Source of the DNA: Cristatella mucedo
Taxonomy: Eukaryota > Bryozoa > Phylactolaemata > Cristatellidae
Direction: 5' to 3'
Assembly (NCBI GenBank): GCA_009760855.2
Contig: WPIO01000010.1
Span: 6,001,501 to 6,065,500 of the forward strand
DNA: 64,000 bases
Positions 9,746 through 22,899 of this stretch are shown here, piece after piece; the first letter of the stretch is position 1, and each line of letters opens with the position of its first letter. The translations under genes were made by a program, and so were the position numbers. The notes beneath the pieces were generated by a model. The model did not search any database and was not told the DNA's origin. It saw nothing but the letters and a program-made list of their open reading frames with translations.

Positions 9746-12035
9746 TCTCTAACAAACCTGAGGCCGTGAGTTCTTATAATTCTTCAAGGTGCTTATCTGT
9801 TGAATCTGCATAACCAATAACCCGTCTTCTTTCCTCTTCTGAATCCTCAACAGAGATATTTGCGACTCCTTCCTAGAGCTTGGCTCGCCTCAGGTCGGCA
9901 TAGTTCCAGCATCTGGCCAAGAAAACGACTAGTCGCCTACGGAGATACCGAGGTACAGAAATGGTCTTGAATATGAGTTTGAATACAGACAGCCTTGAAT
10001 GAAGACGGCATATTAAATACTTGCGGTCGAGAATCGAGCAAAGCAATCAAGCAACATAGGCGGCGAGTAGTATGCTACTTTTAGACTTTCGGAAAGATCG
10101 CAAAGCAAATACAAAACACCTCACACCACTCAGTCGGTAAACTGACATTGGGGTGGTATAAAGACTTGTCAGCACTGTCTGCCTTAAGGCAACGAGAATT
10201 GGCTGCCCGAAAATTGATAGCGATAAGAAATGTGCGGCTTTCCAACCGAGTGTACCTTCATCGCTGTATGTATTTGTGCTCTTACCTTCTGCAACTAGCA
10301 GAATATGTTCACCCACCTGAAGCCATAGTTATCGAGTCCATCATGACAGGTGCTTCTGCATCCGGCACATTTAGGAATGGGGGTTTGAGGCAAAGTGTCT
10401 ATTCGTCGCGTCAAGACTTATTGAAACCATAGTCAGCTACAACTGATCAGGTGCTTAAAATATGCTTGGCGATGCAGGGGCTGTGTAGGCAACGGACACG
10501 AGGCATGCTGCTTTGACTATTGCCTATTCATACCTAAGGATGCGATACGCAGAAGATGCGACCTGATAGTTGAGTCTCGTTGGCTTAAGCTGCCTTGCAC
10601 TGTGGCCTCTAGTACTGATACTTTTGGTAAACGGCACTTGGTCATGACAGTGCTATGGGAGCTGCAGTGGTATCAAATTCGTAACTCAGAACACAGTAAG
10701 CATAACGAGAGGATTCAGCCGCAGCAGAAACGGCACAGTTCAAAACTGCTGCTTTTACTTTGTGGCGATGTTTTCAATTTGCGAGGTACCGCAGCAACTA
10801 ACTCTGACAAGAGAGCAAGTTTCAGCCATGCGTGGCTATGCTCTCTTTTGGCACCGAAATCCTGCGAAGCAGTGAGATGCTGCATAGGTAATGTGGCGCT
10901 GCATGGTAATTGAGACGCTATGTGGCTGTGACACACTGTCTGGCACACAGATGCTTGGCCTGGGGGGAGATACGACCAAGCGACTGCATACTGCCACTGT
11001 GTGGCAAGGTGACGCCGACGAATGCTGAGCTGTCACAGCCCGTAGGCAAAATTTAAATGAGCGATTGTGTGCACTAGATAACCAGTCAATGTCGGTCTGA
11101 CAGCGAGTCAGTAGGCAGCAGGGTTGGACAAGACGGATACGTCGCTAGCAAAAACGAAGGCTCAATTGATTGATCTAGCAGTTGAAGCAAAGAGCTTAAC
11201 GTTATGGATGAATTATGGACATTTGACGCAGCTTTAACTAGCCCAAAATGTGTGCTATTTCTCAGTACGGTTCTTGGGGAACCGAATGCTATTCCTCCAG
11301 CGATGGCTTTGCTTAAATTAACAGCGTATACTCAGCTGCTGATATGTGGCACCACTAGCCTCCGGGCAACTTGATCGCCTTTGCCGCATCCGTACAGACT
11401 GGTGCGACCAGTGTGCCGTCCACGCCTGCCCCGCCCGCCCCCTCTCGCCTTAACTCATAGCTACAACCCGGTACCACCTTTCACCAGGTGACTCACGACA
11501 ATGTTGTGCTATTTGTCCTGCCTTCGAGTGCGATGCAGGTCATGGTCAAGGGCATGGAGAAATGGTAAAAGGGGGGAGGTAAAAGGCGCTTAGGTCCTGC
11601 GTAAGGCGAAGAGCCTTCTTGCTATAGCAGTTCAAATCTCCGTCCATTTGACCCCTGTTGACAGCTTCAAGTCCCTCTCGGATGGTTACCAGCGAAATGT
11701 TATTATCAATGTTATCCGACTTAATCAAGTTATTATTATTACCCGACTCACTCGGAGTGGCTGCGTGCATTAGAGAACCGTCCTAGACGCTTGTCGGACT
11801 GAGCCCTTCTCAATCGAGCTGCCCGGCCTGTCTCCATCGATGGCCCGCATAACTAGGAGGATTATATCAAGGCATCTCTTGCTGCTCCTTTTCAGCGCTC
11901 CTGCTTTATGTTTGTCACTTGGCATGGGGTCAGAAACTCCTACAATTCTCCAGCGAAGAATTCCTCGTAAACATAACTTTTTTAAAAACTGTGTTGGCTG
12001 CTAGACAGCAGCGACGTAGGGCTACTACCCGTAGC
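9746..12035. other. No recognised gene or element
   Basis: Short open frames only, none with a recognisable motif. No microsatellite longer than about 15 nt is apparent. Confidence 0.5.
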
Positions 12036-12040
12036 AAGAG

Positions 12041-12185
12041 CTGGGTTAGTCCAGCGGTCAAGGTGCTCGCCCCGACTAAGGTCTGGCTGAGGTCGTGGGA
12101 TCGAGCCCTGAGGCATATGTGAAGCGCCTGAATAGAGATTTAGTTCTCTTGGGGCGCTATATAAATGAATTATATAATTATATTA
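12041..12185 (+). mobile_element. SINE-A copy (tRNA head, L2-type tail)
   Basis: GGTTAGTCCAGCGGTCAAGG is an A-box-like head and GGGATCGAGCCC is a B-box (GATCGAGCC). The body GGCATATGTGAAGCGCCTGA leads to a tail hairpin GCGCC...GGGGCGCTATATAAAT and an AT-rich end. The head is of Pol III tRNA type and the tail is like L2/F1. Confidence 0.82.
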
Positions 12186-13440
12186 TAAAAGAATGTTAAC
12201 ACGTCCACCTAAGTCGTTCAATGATGGCCCTAGCACCGGTCCTCAGTGTAGCCCAATGGAAAAGATCTTCGCATCTTTTGAACCTCCACCGAATGCCCGG
12301 TAGGGCAACTAGACTTAGAGAAGGGTTGCCATTTTTCGAGACGGAGCTAGACAGTCGGGCAGTGTGTGCGGGCGCCTCCTGCGTGTGCCTTCAGTACAGT
12401 TTCAGTTGCCAGAAAGGACTTTCGTTTTCTCTCTAAAGAGTTTGATCCTATTCATACGACACTGAACCCGTACGCTTTGGACCGGTCCAAAGCCACCGTT
12501 TGAGCATCTCAGCCTCAGGCTCCCCATATTTGGGGCTGATAGTATCTCCTTGTATACCACCGGGTGTATAGAGGCTTCCGGTCGGCTTGCTTTTGGCATG
12601 GAGCTTAGGGTTCAATCGGAAATATGGAAGGCTTAGGAGCCTTTCTTGGCTTTGACTCGAAGCGTATAGTTTTTCTCCTGAGGCAGGAGCTGGTGGAGCT
12701 AGTTGTTTTATGGGCGCCGCGTCAGCCTGAAGCCTAGAGCGGAATCTTTCGGGCCGCCAGACTCCACGGTTCTCCGAGCGGAACATACGGGTCTCTTGTT
12801 TAGACGCCCCTTAAAAGGAGACTCCCCAGTGGCGCTCCATCGGTGCGAAGATTCTCACAAGATGGTGGCCATCTGCGCGTTTAGTAGGGCTACAGAAACT
12901 CGGCGCTCCTTCGGCTTGCTCAGTCAGATTCTACTTCCTGAAAAGGTTGATACTTCTCAAAACATTTTATGTTGTTTTAATGATAAATGAGCCTATAACA
13001 CCAGCTGGACGGCGATTCTTTGAAGCACGGCTTTACAGTCTGTCAAGCCTGCAGGAGTTGCAAGGCACAGAAGTACGCCAAGCGGGCGTTTCTCTTCCTT
13101 CAGAGCTCGAGATCCGAAGTGGTCCCCCGGCGGGTGTGCGCTAAATGCTCCTGAGATGCTCTGGTTACATGATTGTATAGAAATATATACTTGCCCTTGT
13201 AATTGGCTCTGAAGACTGCTAAACCCAGACGACTCTCGTGGGCTGACCATTTGTGTTAGCCTAAGAAATGTGAGCATTCAGCCGCGTCTTTCCCGGTTGC
13301 TCTTGTATGGATACTCACTCGGTCTGGTTAAGCAATATCTGTATAAAAAAGATAGTAGCTAATTTCACAGCCTTTTTTATAGCAACAGAAGAGCATTTAC
13401 ATTTATCACCACCGTTTGTAGTCGCATTAAAGGATCGCTC
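12186..13440. other. No recognised gene or element
   Basis: Open frames occur on both strands (for example minus 12448-12786), without recognisable domains or repeat matches. Confidence 0.45.
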
Positions 13441-13445
13441 ACACC

Positions 13446-13605
13446 ATTGGTGATGGCACACTAGGTAAGGCGGTTGCTTTGACGAACTTGGTCCCGAGGT
13501 CGTGGGCTCGATTCCTGCGGTGGGCGAACCTTTATCGCCACTGTAAGCGGTGGTGATAGCCGTAAAGGTTCTTCTGTCGCTATACAAAAAGAGGCTGTTT
13601 AATCA
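13446..13605 (+). mobile_element. SINE-B copy, plus strand
   Basis: GATGGCACACTAGGTAAGGC is an A-box-like start and GGGCTCGATTCC is a B-box. The body reads GCGGTGGGCGAACCTTTATC...GTGGTGATAGCCGTAAAG, ending CTATACAAAAAGAGGCTG then AATCAGCTAG. It matches the minus-strand copy near 43560-43730. Confidence 0.82.
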
Positions 13606-13639
13606 GCTAGGATCTATTACTTTATATATTTATTTTTGA

Positions 13640-13700
13640 ATCCACGATCTCGGAAGCGAGGTCGTGAAAAGAAGCCGCCTTACTGAGTGTGCCATCACGA
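13640..13700 (-). mobile_element. SINE-B head fragment, minus strand
   Basis: Reverse complement gives TCGTGATGGCACACTCAGTA then AAGGCGGCTTCTTTTCACGA and GATCGTGGATTC, the SINE-B tRNA head. It sits inverted next to the preceding plus copy. Confidence 0.75.
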
Positions 13701-15138
13701 TTGAGTAGAGCCTTTACCTACTCCCACCACGCGCGTAATCCCAGAAGGAGCTTCCACATTTCCAAAGAGCGACTCTGTAGGCTTGTCTTGATGTGCTCTA
13801 AAGTTTGAATGATGTACGAGTACCTTACTGCTGGCGTTTCCCAGCGGCTCCTCGTCATTAATCTCGGCGAGTTGAATCTGTTGGCTAGATATGAGATCCT
13901 CCAACTAATATTCGTGCCAGCAGGTTACTCGGTGGGTAAACCGTGCTGCTACGCTGACTTAATGACGCTACAAAGGTTCCAGAGGGTTAGATGAGGTCAT
14001 TGCTTCGAGGCTGGCTGGCAATTCTATGTTTTGTATAGCGGCGAGAGAGAATAGAGAGAGAGAGCAGAAACACCATTGTGAGTCACTGCCCTTGTGACCA
14101 GACTACGTGGTAGCAGTGGCGTAAGTGTTCATGTCTGTCCCAGGGTCCCTGCATGTGCAGACGGCACCTAGCCAAGCTACTGATTCAGATAACAGCGGAG
14201 GCGATGGCCAACTACCACTAGCCTCGACAAATATGTAGTCTCCTGCCCAGTCCGCTGCCGAGACAGGATGCCAGCAGAGTCCGCGAACAGCCCCCATAGC
14301 TGCTGTCGGTCGCCTGGAAGAACGACGTCGTTCTACGTTGTCAAAGTGGTCGACACACAGAAGAACTGCCGGATTACTGAGACGTGACCCAAGTGAAGTC
14401 TCAACTGTTAGTAGAACTTCGGGAGCGCTCTGCTGGATTTGACAAAAAACTCAGCGAGCGAACTTATTGCTCTGCGTGTGTCTCGACTCACTGCATAATG
14501 AGTGCTCATTAATGAACCTCGCGACTCCATCTTATTACGGATATTTCATCGTCCCGTGTCGTATTATTCACTCCATGGAGTCTTCTTCGACTATAAAAAG
14601 CATGTAGTAAGAGTATTTCAACGCGAAAACTATGCATTCATATCGTTGAATTGCATTCTGTTCGTCTTTCCTTATGCAGTTTTCCAAATACAAATGTCGA
14701 CAGTGTTCAGTCGTAAACCAAAAATTTATCCAATTAAAATAAATGACCTCGAAGAAAACAGAAGCCCTATTCTAAAGCTGTCACTATATTGTGCCAGCCA
14801 CAAGTAGGACCCTTAAAAAGCGAACGATTAAGTTCCTTTTGAGCACTAAGTCTTTTCTTGAGCAAACACCTAAGCTTGTAGCTTATAGTAAGGTCGATGA
14901 GCGGATGGGCCTAAACTTGTACCATTGTCATTCAGTTACAAGATTGGTGAAACAGCCAGATATTCTGAAAGATTTTTCGGATATCTGAGTAATGTATCAA
15001 TACTGCGAGTGCTCACTTTTTCTAAAGCACTTTGTAGCCACTTCAGTTGTTCAGTATGTTATTGACTACAACTGACCGCTTGAAAGAATGAACAGCCCCA
15101 GGAAGAATAGACATTTTTTTCTCTATACGTCACTTCTC
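13701..15138. other. No recognised gene or element
   Basis: Short open frames only; GAGAGAGAATAGAGAGAGAG near 14043 is a small GA-rich stretch. Confidence 0.45.
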
Positions 15139-15300
15139 TGGTTTGACCGAGCATTTAAGGTGCTCGACTGACTAAGGTCAAGATGAATGTATTTAACGGC
15201 TAATAAGTTGTGGGCTTTAACCCCGTGGCATATGTGAAGCGCCTGAATAGAGATTAAGCTCTCTTATTGTGCTACACATATAAATTATGTAAATTTGCTT
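15139..15300 (+). mobile_element. SINE-A copy, plus strand, diverged
   Basis: GGTTTGACCGAGCATTTAAG head, a decayed B-box region (GTGGGCTTTAACCCC), body GGCATATGTGAAGCGCCTGA, and a hairpin tail GCGCC...GTGCTACACATATAAATTA. Same layout as the 12041 copy. Confidence 0.75.
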
Positions 15301-16010
15301 GTAACCGAGTTCCAGGGGTCAGAGGCTAATTCCCGCCAAACTCCGGCCACGCTGCCGCTCGCCATGCCGCCGAGCTAGGGTAAGACGAGCGGCCGTCAGG
15401 GTAAACCTCTTTATAATAACGCATGCGCCAACAACAACAGGGGAACTAAACAAGTCTACAGGGAGGGTCCTATACGCAGTACACTATGGGGGCGCAAGAC
15501 GACGCAGCAAGCGCGAACAAACGTATTAGTTGGGGTCAGTCGGTTTCTGCAATCTTGTCGTTGTACCGACTCCGAATCCACCAGTACGAGCGTACGCCGT
15601 CCAAAACCCGGCTGGCTGAGTAACTGCTTGGCTAGTCCGAGTCGACAAGTACCACAGTCATAAGCTTTCACCGAAAGACGCCAACACACGGGGGGTCACG
15701 AACACGCTACACGGGAAACGCGGAATATACAAGTCAACAACGAGCGAGCTATCCAGCTCCGCTCGGGCCTTGGGTACTCGTTCCCTTGCGTGCGTGGCAG
15801 CATCGCCGGAGCACGCCTGCACGAATCCAGGTGCATAACTCGGCGAGACCGGGAGCCTCCAACACCACGACTTACTTGGCCAACTTCCCGTGCCCAAGAG
15901 CCCCGGTGACCTCTCGTCACCACACATCCGGCAATGCATAGGTCCGACCCCTGCCTAGCCGGTGACCCTCATTACAGCCGCCTGGTCCCAGCCAACCGAA
16001 CCCAGCCTGG
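15301..16010. other. GC-rich stretch, no recognised gene
   Basis: It has several CpG-rich open frames on the minus strand but no motif. It could be an LTR or a GC-rich intergenic block; neither is supported. Confidence 0.3.
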
Positions 16011-16560
<550 letters not shown>

Positions 16561-19500
16561 CAAGCTCCACCAAGCCTCAGATAATTTAGACCTTGTTGAA
16601 TTTCTGAATTACTCATAGAGTCTCAGCCTTCCAGTAGCCATCAGGTCTTCTCATGAAAATAAAGTATATCTGTTTCTTGTGCATGATAGCTGTTGACGGT
16701 TTATGCTTTAACTCTGAAAATCCTGGACTTTAGAGTTCATACTATTCCTACGAAATGATCGCATGTTTCTACTAAATATTCTTGCACCAGCTGTCTAGCA
16801 GTCCTGTGCAGCTACTCCTACTCTGATTACCTTCTCTAAAACTTTCCTAATCTTCCTAGACTTCTTGGTTTTCATTTGATGTATGAGGAATGGCTGACGG
16901 CTACCAGAAGCACCTCGAAAGCCGCTTTGACTAAGTGCGTATCTATGGAAACGTCTCCCGCTCGTCGACCACCACCTAATCTTCACGGTAACAATGCAGT
17001 AGCTTATGGAGATAAATATGTAGTAATCATTGGTAATTAGCAGTATTAAGCGCTTGGCGAATGTCGGCGGAGACTTTACAGTGTAGGCACCAGCGGCGCG
17101 GTACTGCCGTGCAGTTTTGATGCTTCTTGCCAAGTTTTCTGCACGATTCTTGTCAGAGTAGCAATTGTTGACCGACCGATCATTTGTCCCTCCCCCCACC
17201 GCTCAGTTAGCCAATAGCGAGACCGGACTCTCTCGAGGCAGCCATTTTGTCCCTCTACTTTCTGCCACAAGAGGGACTCGTAGGCGTTCGAGGCGTCGAA
17301 AGCATACGGCTGCCCGACATCTTTAGGGATCAAAGCAATGTGCTCTAGTGAACGAAACTCTTGCTCCCATTGCCTTTAGCTACACCAGTCCAGCTGCCTT
17401 GGGTCCAGAACACTCGCACAGTCTTAAAATGAGGCACTGATCGATGGGCTAAAGGTCTTGCATGTTTCCTGTCGACTCGCTGCACGTTATAAAAATTAGC
17501 GGCGAATTCACCATTTTTAACGATTTAAATATTTTGCAACTCACCGAGTTCATGCTAACTGAGCCTTACAACGCCAGTAGCGTCGAATTAACTTGTGCAT
17601 CAAAAGCAAACTGCGAGTCGTGCAGTGAGCTAAAGTAGCGAAGAAACGAGAGGACCTGCTTACCCCTCCATCTTCAGACATGCGCCGCAGCACTCCTGTG
17701 TATACTTCACTGAATAACTAATTGAGCTCTAATGCATAAATTAAATATCCTTTTTAATTTTCTGCGACTTAGCCTCACTATCATATTTAACCTCCAGTAG
17801 GATATTTCTAACCGTATCACGTGGCTGTTGTAATCTAAGGATTTGGCAACCCGGACCTGAGACAGCCAGTGTTGCTGGACGGAATCTCTTTATTTGCACC
17901 CTTGGGTAAGTCCAAATACTGGCATCTGGAATTTTCCGGAATATTGCTGAAACAGTTCTTTAAGACGCGCCGATCAGGTTCACTTCCTGCGCTGAAGAGG
18001 AGAAAGTTGCCATTACGAGGTGCAGCAGCGTCCGCGTTACGAGGATTTCATGAGGTGTTTAATCCTTCAGAACAACATTGAAGGCTGTGTCATATTAGTT
18101 GCTCCGTCAATCGCAAGCGCGAGCAAGCACGTCGTGTTTCCTCCTGGATGCCGAAAATCTGCTGACGGGAATTAGGCATGCCTCTCGGTGTCTGCTACTA
18201 CCGCAGATGTGCTTTTCTTTTGGCAAAGTGGCGGACATATACACGCAGTAAGTAGATTGTATGCCACTTTTTCTTCTGTCAGCAGCGCTGCCATTTTTAT
18301 TCCGGAAGGCAACCTTTCTCGTTGCCCCGCTGGGGTGCGCCTGCCTTTGATGCGCCTCCTTGCGGATAGCACGAACTCAAGCGATGCTTTTCATTTTTTC
18401 CTATACATCACGTTATAAGGCTTCCCTGAGAATTCAGAGTATGCGCACATGCGAAAGTTGGAGACTTCTTAGCGTACGGTTCACACATCCCCTCTCACAA
18501 ACCGCGTGTAGCCAGTTTGAGAATAAGGCCGTTACATCTTTATAAGCATGTTGCCTCTTGCGTATACGAAGAAGTGGGCTGGCACGATGGCTCCGGCTTT
18601 TTCGTTGTGAAAGGCACAGATTTAGCGGCCGTCGTGGGGCTGAGTGGCGGACGAAGGACTTTAACACGGATTCACATGCTGTTTTGCTGCTTCCCATACC
18701 ACCGCGTTTGTCACCCAGATGCAAAACTTGGTGCTCTTCTTTCTTTATCGTTTCCGTGTTATTTTAAATGTCTATTCCTATAGCTGCCACTTTTCTACTG
18801 CGCACGCACAGCCCAACTGCATCGCTAAGTATGGAGGTAGGCGCACGGTAGGGCTTGCGATTATTGAGGCAGTTGATCTCTATCACTAATGTTGAACAAG
18901 AGACAGGTTGTAAATAGTCTTGATAGTTGGGCCTATAAGCAGCGAGATAGATTTTTTGTGTCCGACCTATGTAAATATTTTCACGAAAGCATTAGCTCTC
19001 AGCGAAACGGATTTGCGGCAATCGACCCGACTAGTGTATGTCGCAATATGGCTGACCGGAAAAGTTTTCTAACCGACGGAAAGGAAGCGTAATGAACGTC
19101 TCATTTAATGAGACCGATTAGCCGCTCGCCAATGTCTAAGTAGTTCAGCTGATTCTTGCGAAACCTGTTACACGCTTGTATCGAGTCTGCCCATGCATAG
19201 ATATCTGCCCATGCGAGCAGCCGCAATATACTGGTAGGTCCTCGCGTTCGTTCTCGATAGAGCGGCAGTCTTGACAGTGCTGCTTGGGACTAGCTTTGAC
19301 GAGCTGAAGGACTTTGCAGTCAGCTCAGCGCGAAGTACAGTCGCCGCTACACAGCTATCCGAGATAGAGATAGGGTTTGATATACATATCTGTAGCACGC
19401 TGCTGTAGTTAGCACTTCATGGCCCGGCGCTCCGGCGTCTTCCTGCCCTGCACTGTGCCTGTGTAATTCTTGAAACTACTCGCTGTAGCTTTTGCGGTAG

Positions 19501-20160
19501 CTTTCTTGCCGTGCAAAGGTCGGTAACCTAAGTTATGTGTATTCCTTTTCGACTTTCGCGAACAAGGTAGCTCCAAAATGGTCAGTCCGCTACTCTGGGG
19601 AGCCTGCTGTGCACCCAGACGCTATTCCCGTTAAATGTGCTAACATGGCTAACCGCAAATGCTATACCACAAATTGCCGTAGACTTTAAAACTGAATCTT
19701 GCGCCGCTCTCTCCATATTAATCAGTCAAATTATCTCTAATTTCTGTCTCCGTTTTTTATCTAGCTCTCTATCAACTATTGCTTAGCAATAATTTTGCTG
19801 GGTATTAAATGTTATTTTATAATTATATATATGTCTCAAAATTATTGAAAATGGCTGTTATTGCCAACAAACTTTAGTTGTTTGACTAGGACAGCCATTC
19901 TTTTGAAATAAACTCATTTCACTCGCTAGCATTATTTCTTTCTCCTTGTTAGAGCTATTTTCCAGTTGCTAAGACTTCAAAACTATAGGAAATGACTAAC
20001 TACTATGCCCCTTACTTTACTTTTGTGACCAGAACAGCTACGAGATTAAAATTTACTCAGTTTTAATCGGAAATGGACGAATTCATGTTTTTCATTCATA
20101 TATAGTCTAAAAAACAGCTAAATCAAAATGAGCTTTTACTGACATTAAACTTATATCAAA
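16561..20160. other. No recognised gene or element
   Basis: Unique-looking sequence with many short open frames and no repeat hallmark. GGCAGCCATTTTGTCC near 17240 resembles a YY1 site, but no gene start follows it. Confidence 0.4.
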
Positions 20161-20290
20161 ATTACCACATCAAATTGAGAATTGTGTATTTTTTATTTTT
20201 AAAATAATATTGTAAATCACTTTCATTTGTAATATCCCAAATGAAGTCTCAGGCAATATTCTTGGATTATTGTTTTTGTTGGTTGCATTT

Positions 20291-20970
20291 TTATTCCATT
20301 GAATTATTGCGGAACCACTCTTCCTGCTCGTCAGAGTAAGCATCCATTTTGGCCTTGAATTTATCAAGACAAGCATCAAAAATAAACTTTGAAGGATATT
20401 CTGTAGCACACTGTGCCGAAGCAATTCACTGTAGTCTCGACCAGCTATGTATATTTTCACACCTAGCGATCGCCCGGGAAGTCCCGAAGCTTTGCAACGA
20501 AGCTGTTCCTGACCGCTTTTTCCTTACTAATGCCCTTTTTGGGGAATTAATGTCGCACAATAATCTTTTGCTCTGACCACGATGTCGCCGACTTTGATCT
20601 TCTTATCAGACAGCATAAGGAAAAAATTCACAGATGTTCGAATGCGGTCAACTCTGCGTCTAGAGCTGTGATAGATCGTCTCATGAGGCCTAGTTCGATG
20701 CAAAGCAGCTAGAATCACCACCTTCAAGAGGTCCACTAGTGGCTGCCACTTTACATCGTTGTGCCACAAAGACAGCTCGGTTCGTTGGGCGACACTATAA
20801 CGTCCCATCTCACTGCAGACGCTGCCAGGGCTATTCTTAGAGTGGATAGCTACTGCTCCAAGACTGCATAGCGAATCTCGGACACTCGGACCCTTAGCTG
20901 GCTGCCGCTGCTCGGCTATAGCGCTGCTTCTTCGCAGGATCGACGCGTCAGACAGCCATGGGTGGTCCAA
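20291..20970 (-). other. Coding-like minus-strand segments of unknown identity (possible pseudogene or decayed transposon)
   Basis: One minus frame ending at 20291 with TAA encodes EYPSKFIFDACLDKFKAKMD then AYSDEQEEWFRNNSME. It looks protein-like (amphipathic, acidic, no low complexity). A 147-codon open frame lies at 20970-20527 (ending VGDIVVRAKDYCATLIPQKGH-like). They are in different frames with no convincing splice sites linking them. I do not recognise either. The VGDIVV phrase vaguely recalls the end of retroelement integrases, which is not evidence enough for a call. Confidence 0.25.
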
Positions 20971-21120
20971 GGTGGCCCGTCGATCAGGCTGCTAGCCCCG
21001 CCCCATTTGGGGAGTATGCTTTTAATTAGGCCCAAAACTCCTCTGGCAGCCTCGGCGTGCTTCGGACGACTGGATGACCAGCAGTAGCCTTCAGCTTGGA
21101 GAGACATTTGCAGCATTCCT

Positions 21121-22385
21121 TTTTTTCATTTTTCTGCTAGGTCCACTTTTTTGTAAGTTCCGCTTTCGGTTGTACACACGGCGTTCTCCGCTATCCCAAA
21201 GGTGAAAAGAGACGGAAACCTAGGAACCTAGGACCTGAGACCTGTGAACAGACGGGCTCTTGTTCCCTATATGGATTAGCACGGTTTTGAGGCTCCTGGG
21301 TGAGCTTTGTATGACGTTTCGGTTTCATTCTGCTTACAGGCGATTCGTATTGCTTCAAACAAGCATGATCCCATTTTGTCAGGGCTGAGCCTATCCCGAT
21401 GGGTGAAAAAGATGGAGAAAGCTTGTCGATACTGCAGGTTATCGGCGATCAGCACCTTGTTATTTAGCAAATTTTACTGCTTTAGCCCAGACATTAAGGG
21501 CTCGTTATTGAAGTTGGTGGGTAAACGGAATCTGATGAAGCCTAATGAGTCTGTTTGGCTCGAGTATTCTGGGTTTCTCTACTTTGAAACTTCATTTCAT
21601 TATCGCTCCATGACTAGCCGACCTCTCTTGAAGACGGCTGGTCTTTCTTCAAAGCACAGATTATAGGGATTACAGGGCAATGTGGCACCGGGATATGGAT
21701 GAAGGCAGATAAATTATAACAGGTGCGTTCTTTTCAGTCCGACGCTTTGAAGGGTCCGCCTCCTGATTAGCAGTTGCTTGAGTGAACAATGGGTCCTCCC
21801 CCCCCCCTTGCTGATTCTTCGGACAGCGGATTCCATGGTTATTTTTTCCTCTATCCCAGCCTACTAAAGAACAGAGTAGCACTGTTACAATTGATACGTA
21901 ACATCGTTTCACCAGCAGTTAATTTATTTCCCTCGCGACTACAAATTGTGTAACTTGGCATTTCGGGCAACGATTTTTTGTATCTCACCCTCCTGAGCTT
22001 GCTTGCATTTCTCGCCAGCGAAATGAGATTCCCTTAGTTTTCCTAATTCCCAACAGATACGCCGAGAAATTGCTAAGAACGCTCATTGGCAGTTCCTAAA
22101 CTATAGTCCTTGAGCCACAAACGCAGCGCCCGAAACTGGCACTATTCCATGTAGACGGGTGACAAATGCTAGTGTAGCTTTAGCCGCGAATCACGGCTAG
22201 TGAGTCGCCGATGCTCCTTAGATACACCCAGGCATGCCGAAGGTACCAGTGCACTGCAGAAACTATGAGTGGCCCATCTTAGTATAGCATGGTACAAATT
22301 ATACTGGTATTATTCATAACTTTGATATGCAAAAGCAACCAGAAGACATATCACAGGGACGGAGCGAATCACAAAAAACACCCCT
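21121..22385. other. No recognised gene or element
   Basis: A 119-codon plus frame at 21307-21666 shows no recognisable domain. A (C)10 run lies near 21797. Confidence 0.4.
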
Positions 22386-22389
22386 AAAG

Positions 22390-22890
22390 GTAATTTAGTG
22401 AAAAGTATTTCCGTCTGTAACTCCACGAAGTCACAAAGACTGTGCGGATGTTACGCATGAGAGTTTTGTATATCTCACTCACAGCCTAAGCGGGTTTCGT
22501 ACGCATTCTGTAGCCAACAGACTTCTTCTCACGCAGCAAAGAGAAAGTAGGAAGCTTAGCAGAGTCAGGAGAGCAGTTGAGGTAGTGATTAGCATGGAAG
22601 TAACACCTCAGGACCGCTGGAAAGGATGAGCCATAGTCGGCAGCAGGAGAGTAGTTGTCATTGCGTAAGAATCGTGGAAGCGAGTCCCACAGGCTAGGAC
22701 CTGCAGAGCTAAAGCTTCCGTCGCCAACGGTCTTTAAGCGGAGGAACGGAACTGCTAATTTGTTGTCCATACAGCATCTCAGAGCGAAGATGAGGTTGAA
22801 ACTGGTGCAGCAGTTTAGCTAGGTATGGAGGAGCCAATCCGTGGCGGGCCTCGTGGGTCAGCGTAAGAACTGATAAGGAGCTCCGACTTC
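22390..22890 (-). mobile_element. LINE family F2, ORF2 C-terminus and 3' end, minus strand
   Basis: The minus frame 22770-22486 reads MDNKLAVPFLRLKTVGDGSF and PSLWDSLPRFLRND, the L2/CR1 C-terminal hallmark (R-x-K-x-x-G-D-x-x-F-S...LW-x-S-LP). This is the best-preserved F2 copy in the window. It lies tail to the left, head to head with the F1 copy starting at about 22900. Confidence 0.86.
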
Positions 22891-22899
22891 AGGAACCAG

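Noticed and set aside
12436-12449. AGAGTTTGATCCT, identical to the start of a bacterial 16S rRNA primer site
   Set aside because: The 16S sequence continues GGCTCAG; here it reads ATTCATACG, and no rRNA follows. A 13-base chance match.
13446-13520. tRNA gene candidates at the SINE heads
   Set aside because: A- and B-box-like motifs are present but no cloverleaf with a proper acceptor stem was seen. They are SINE heads.
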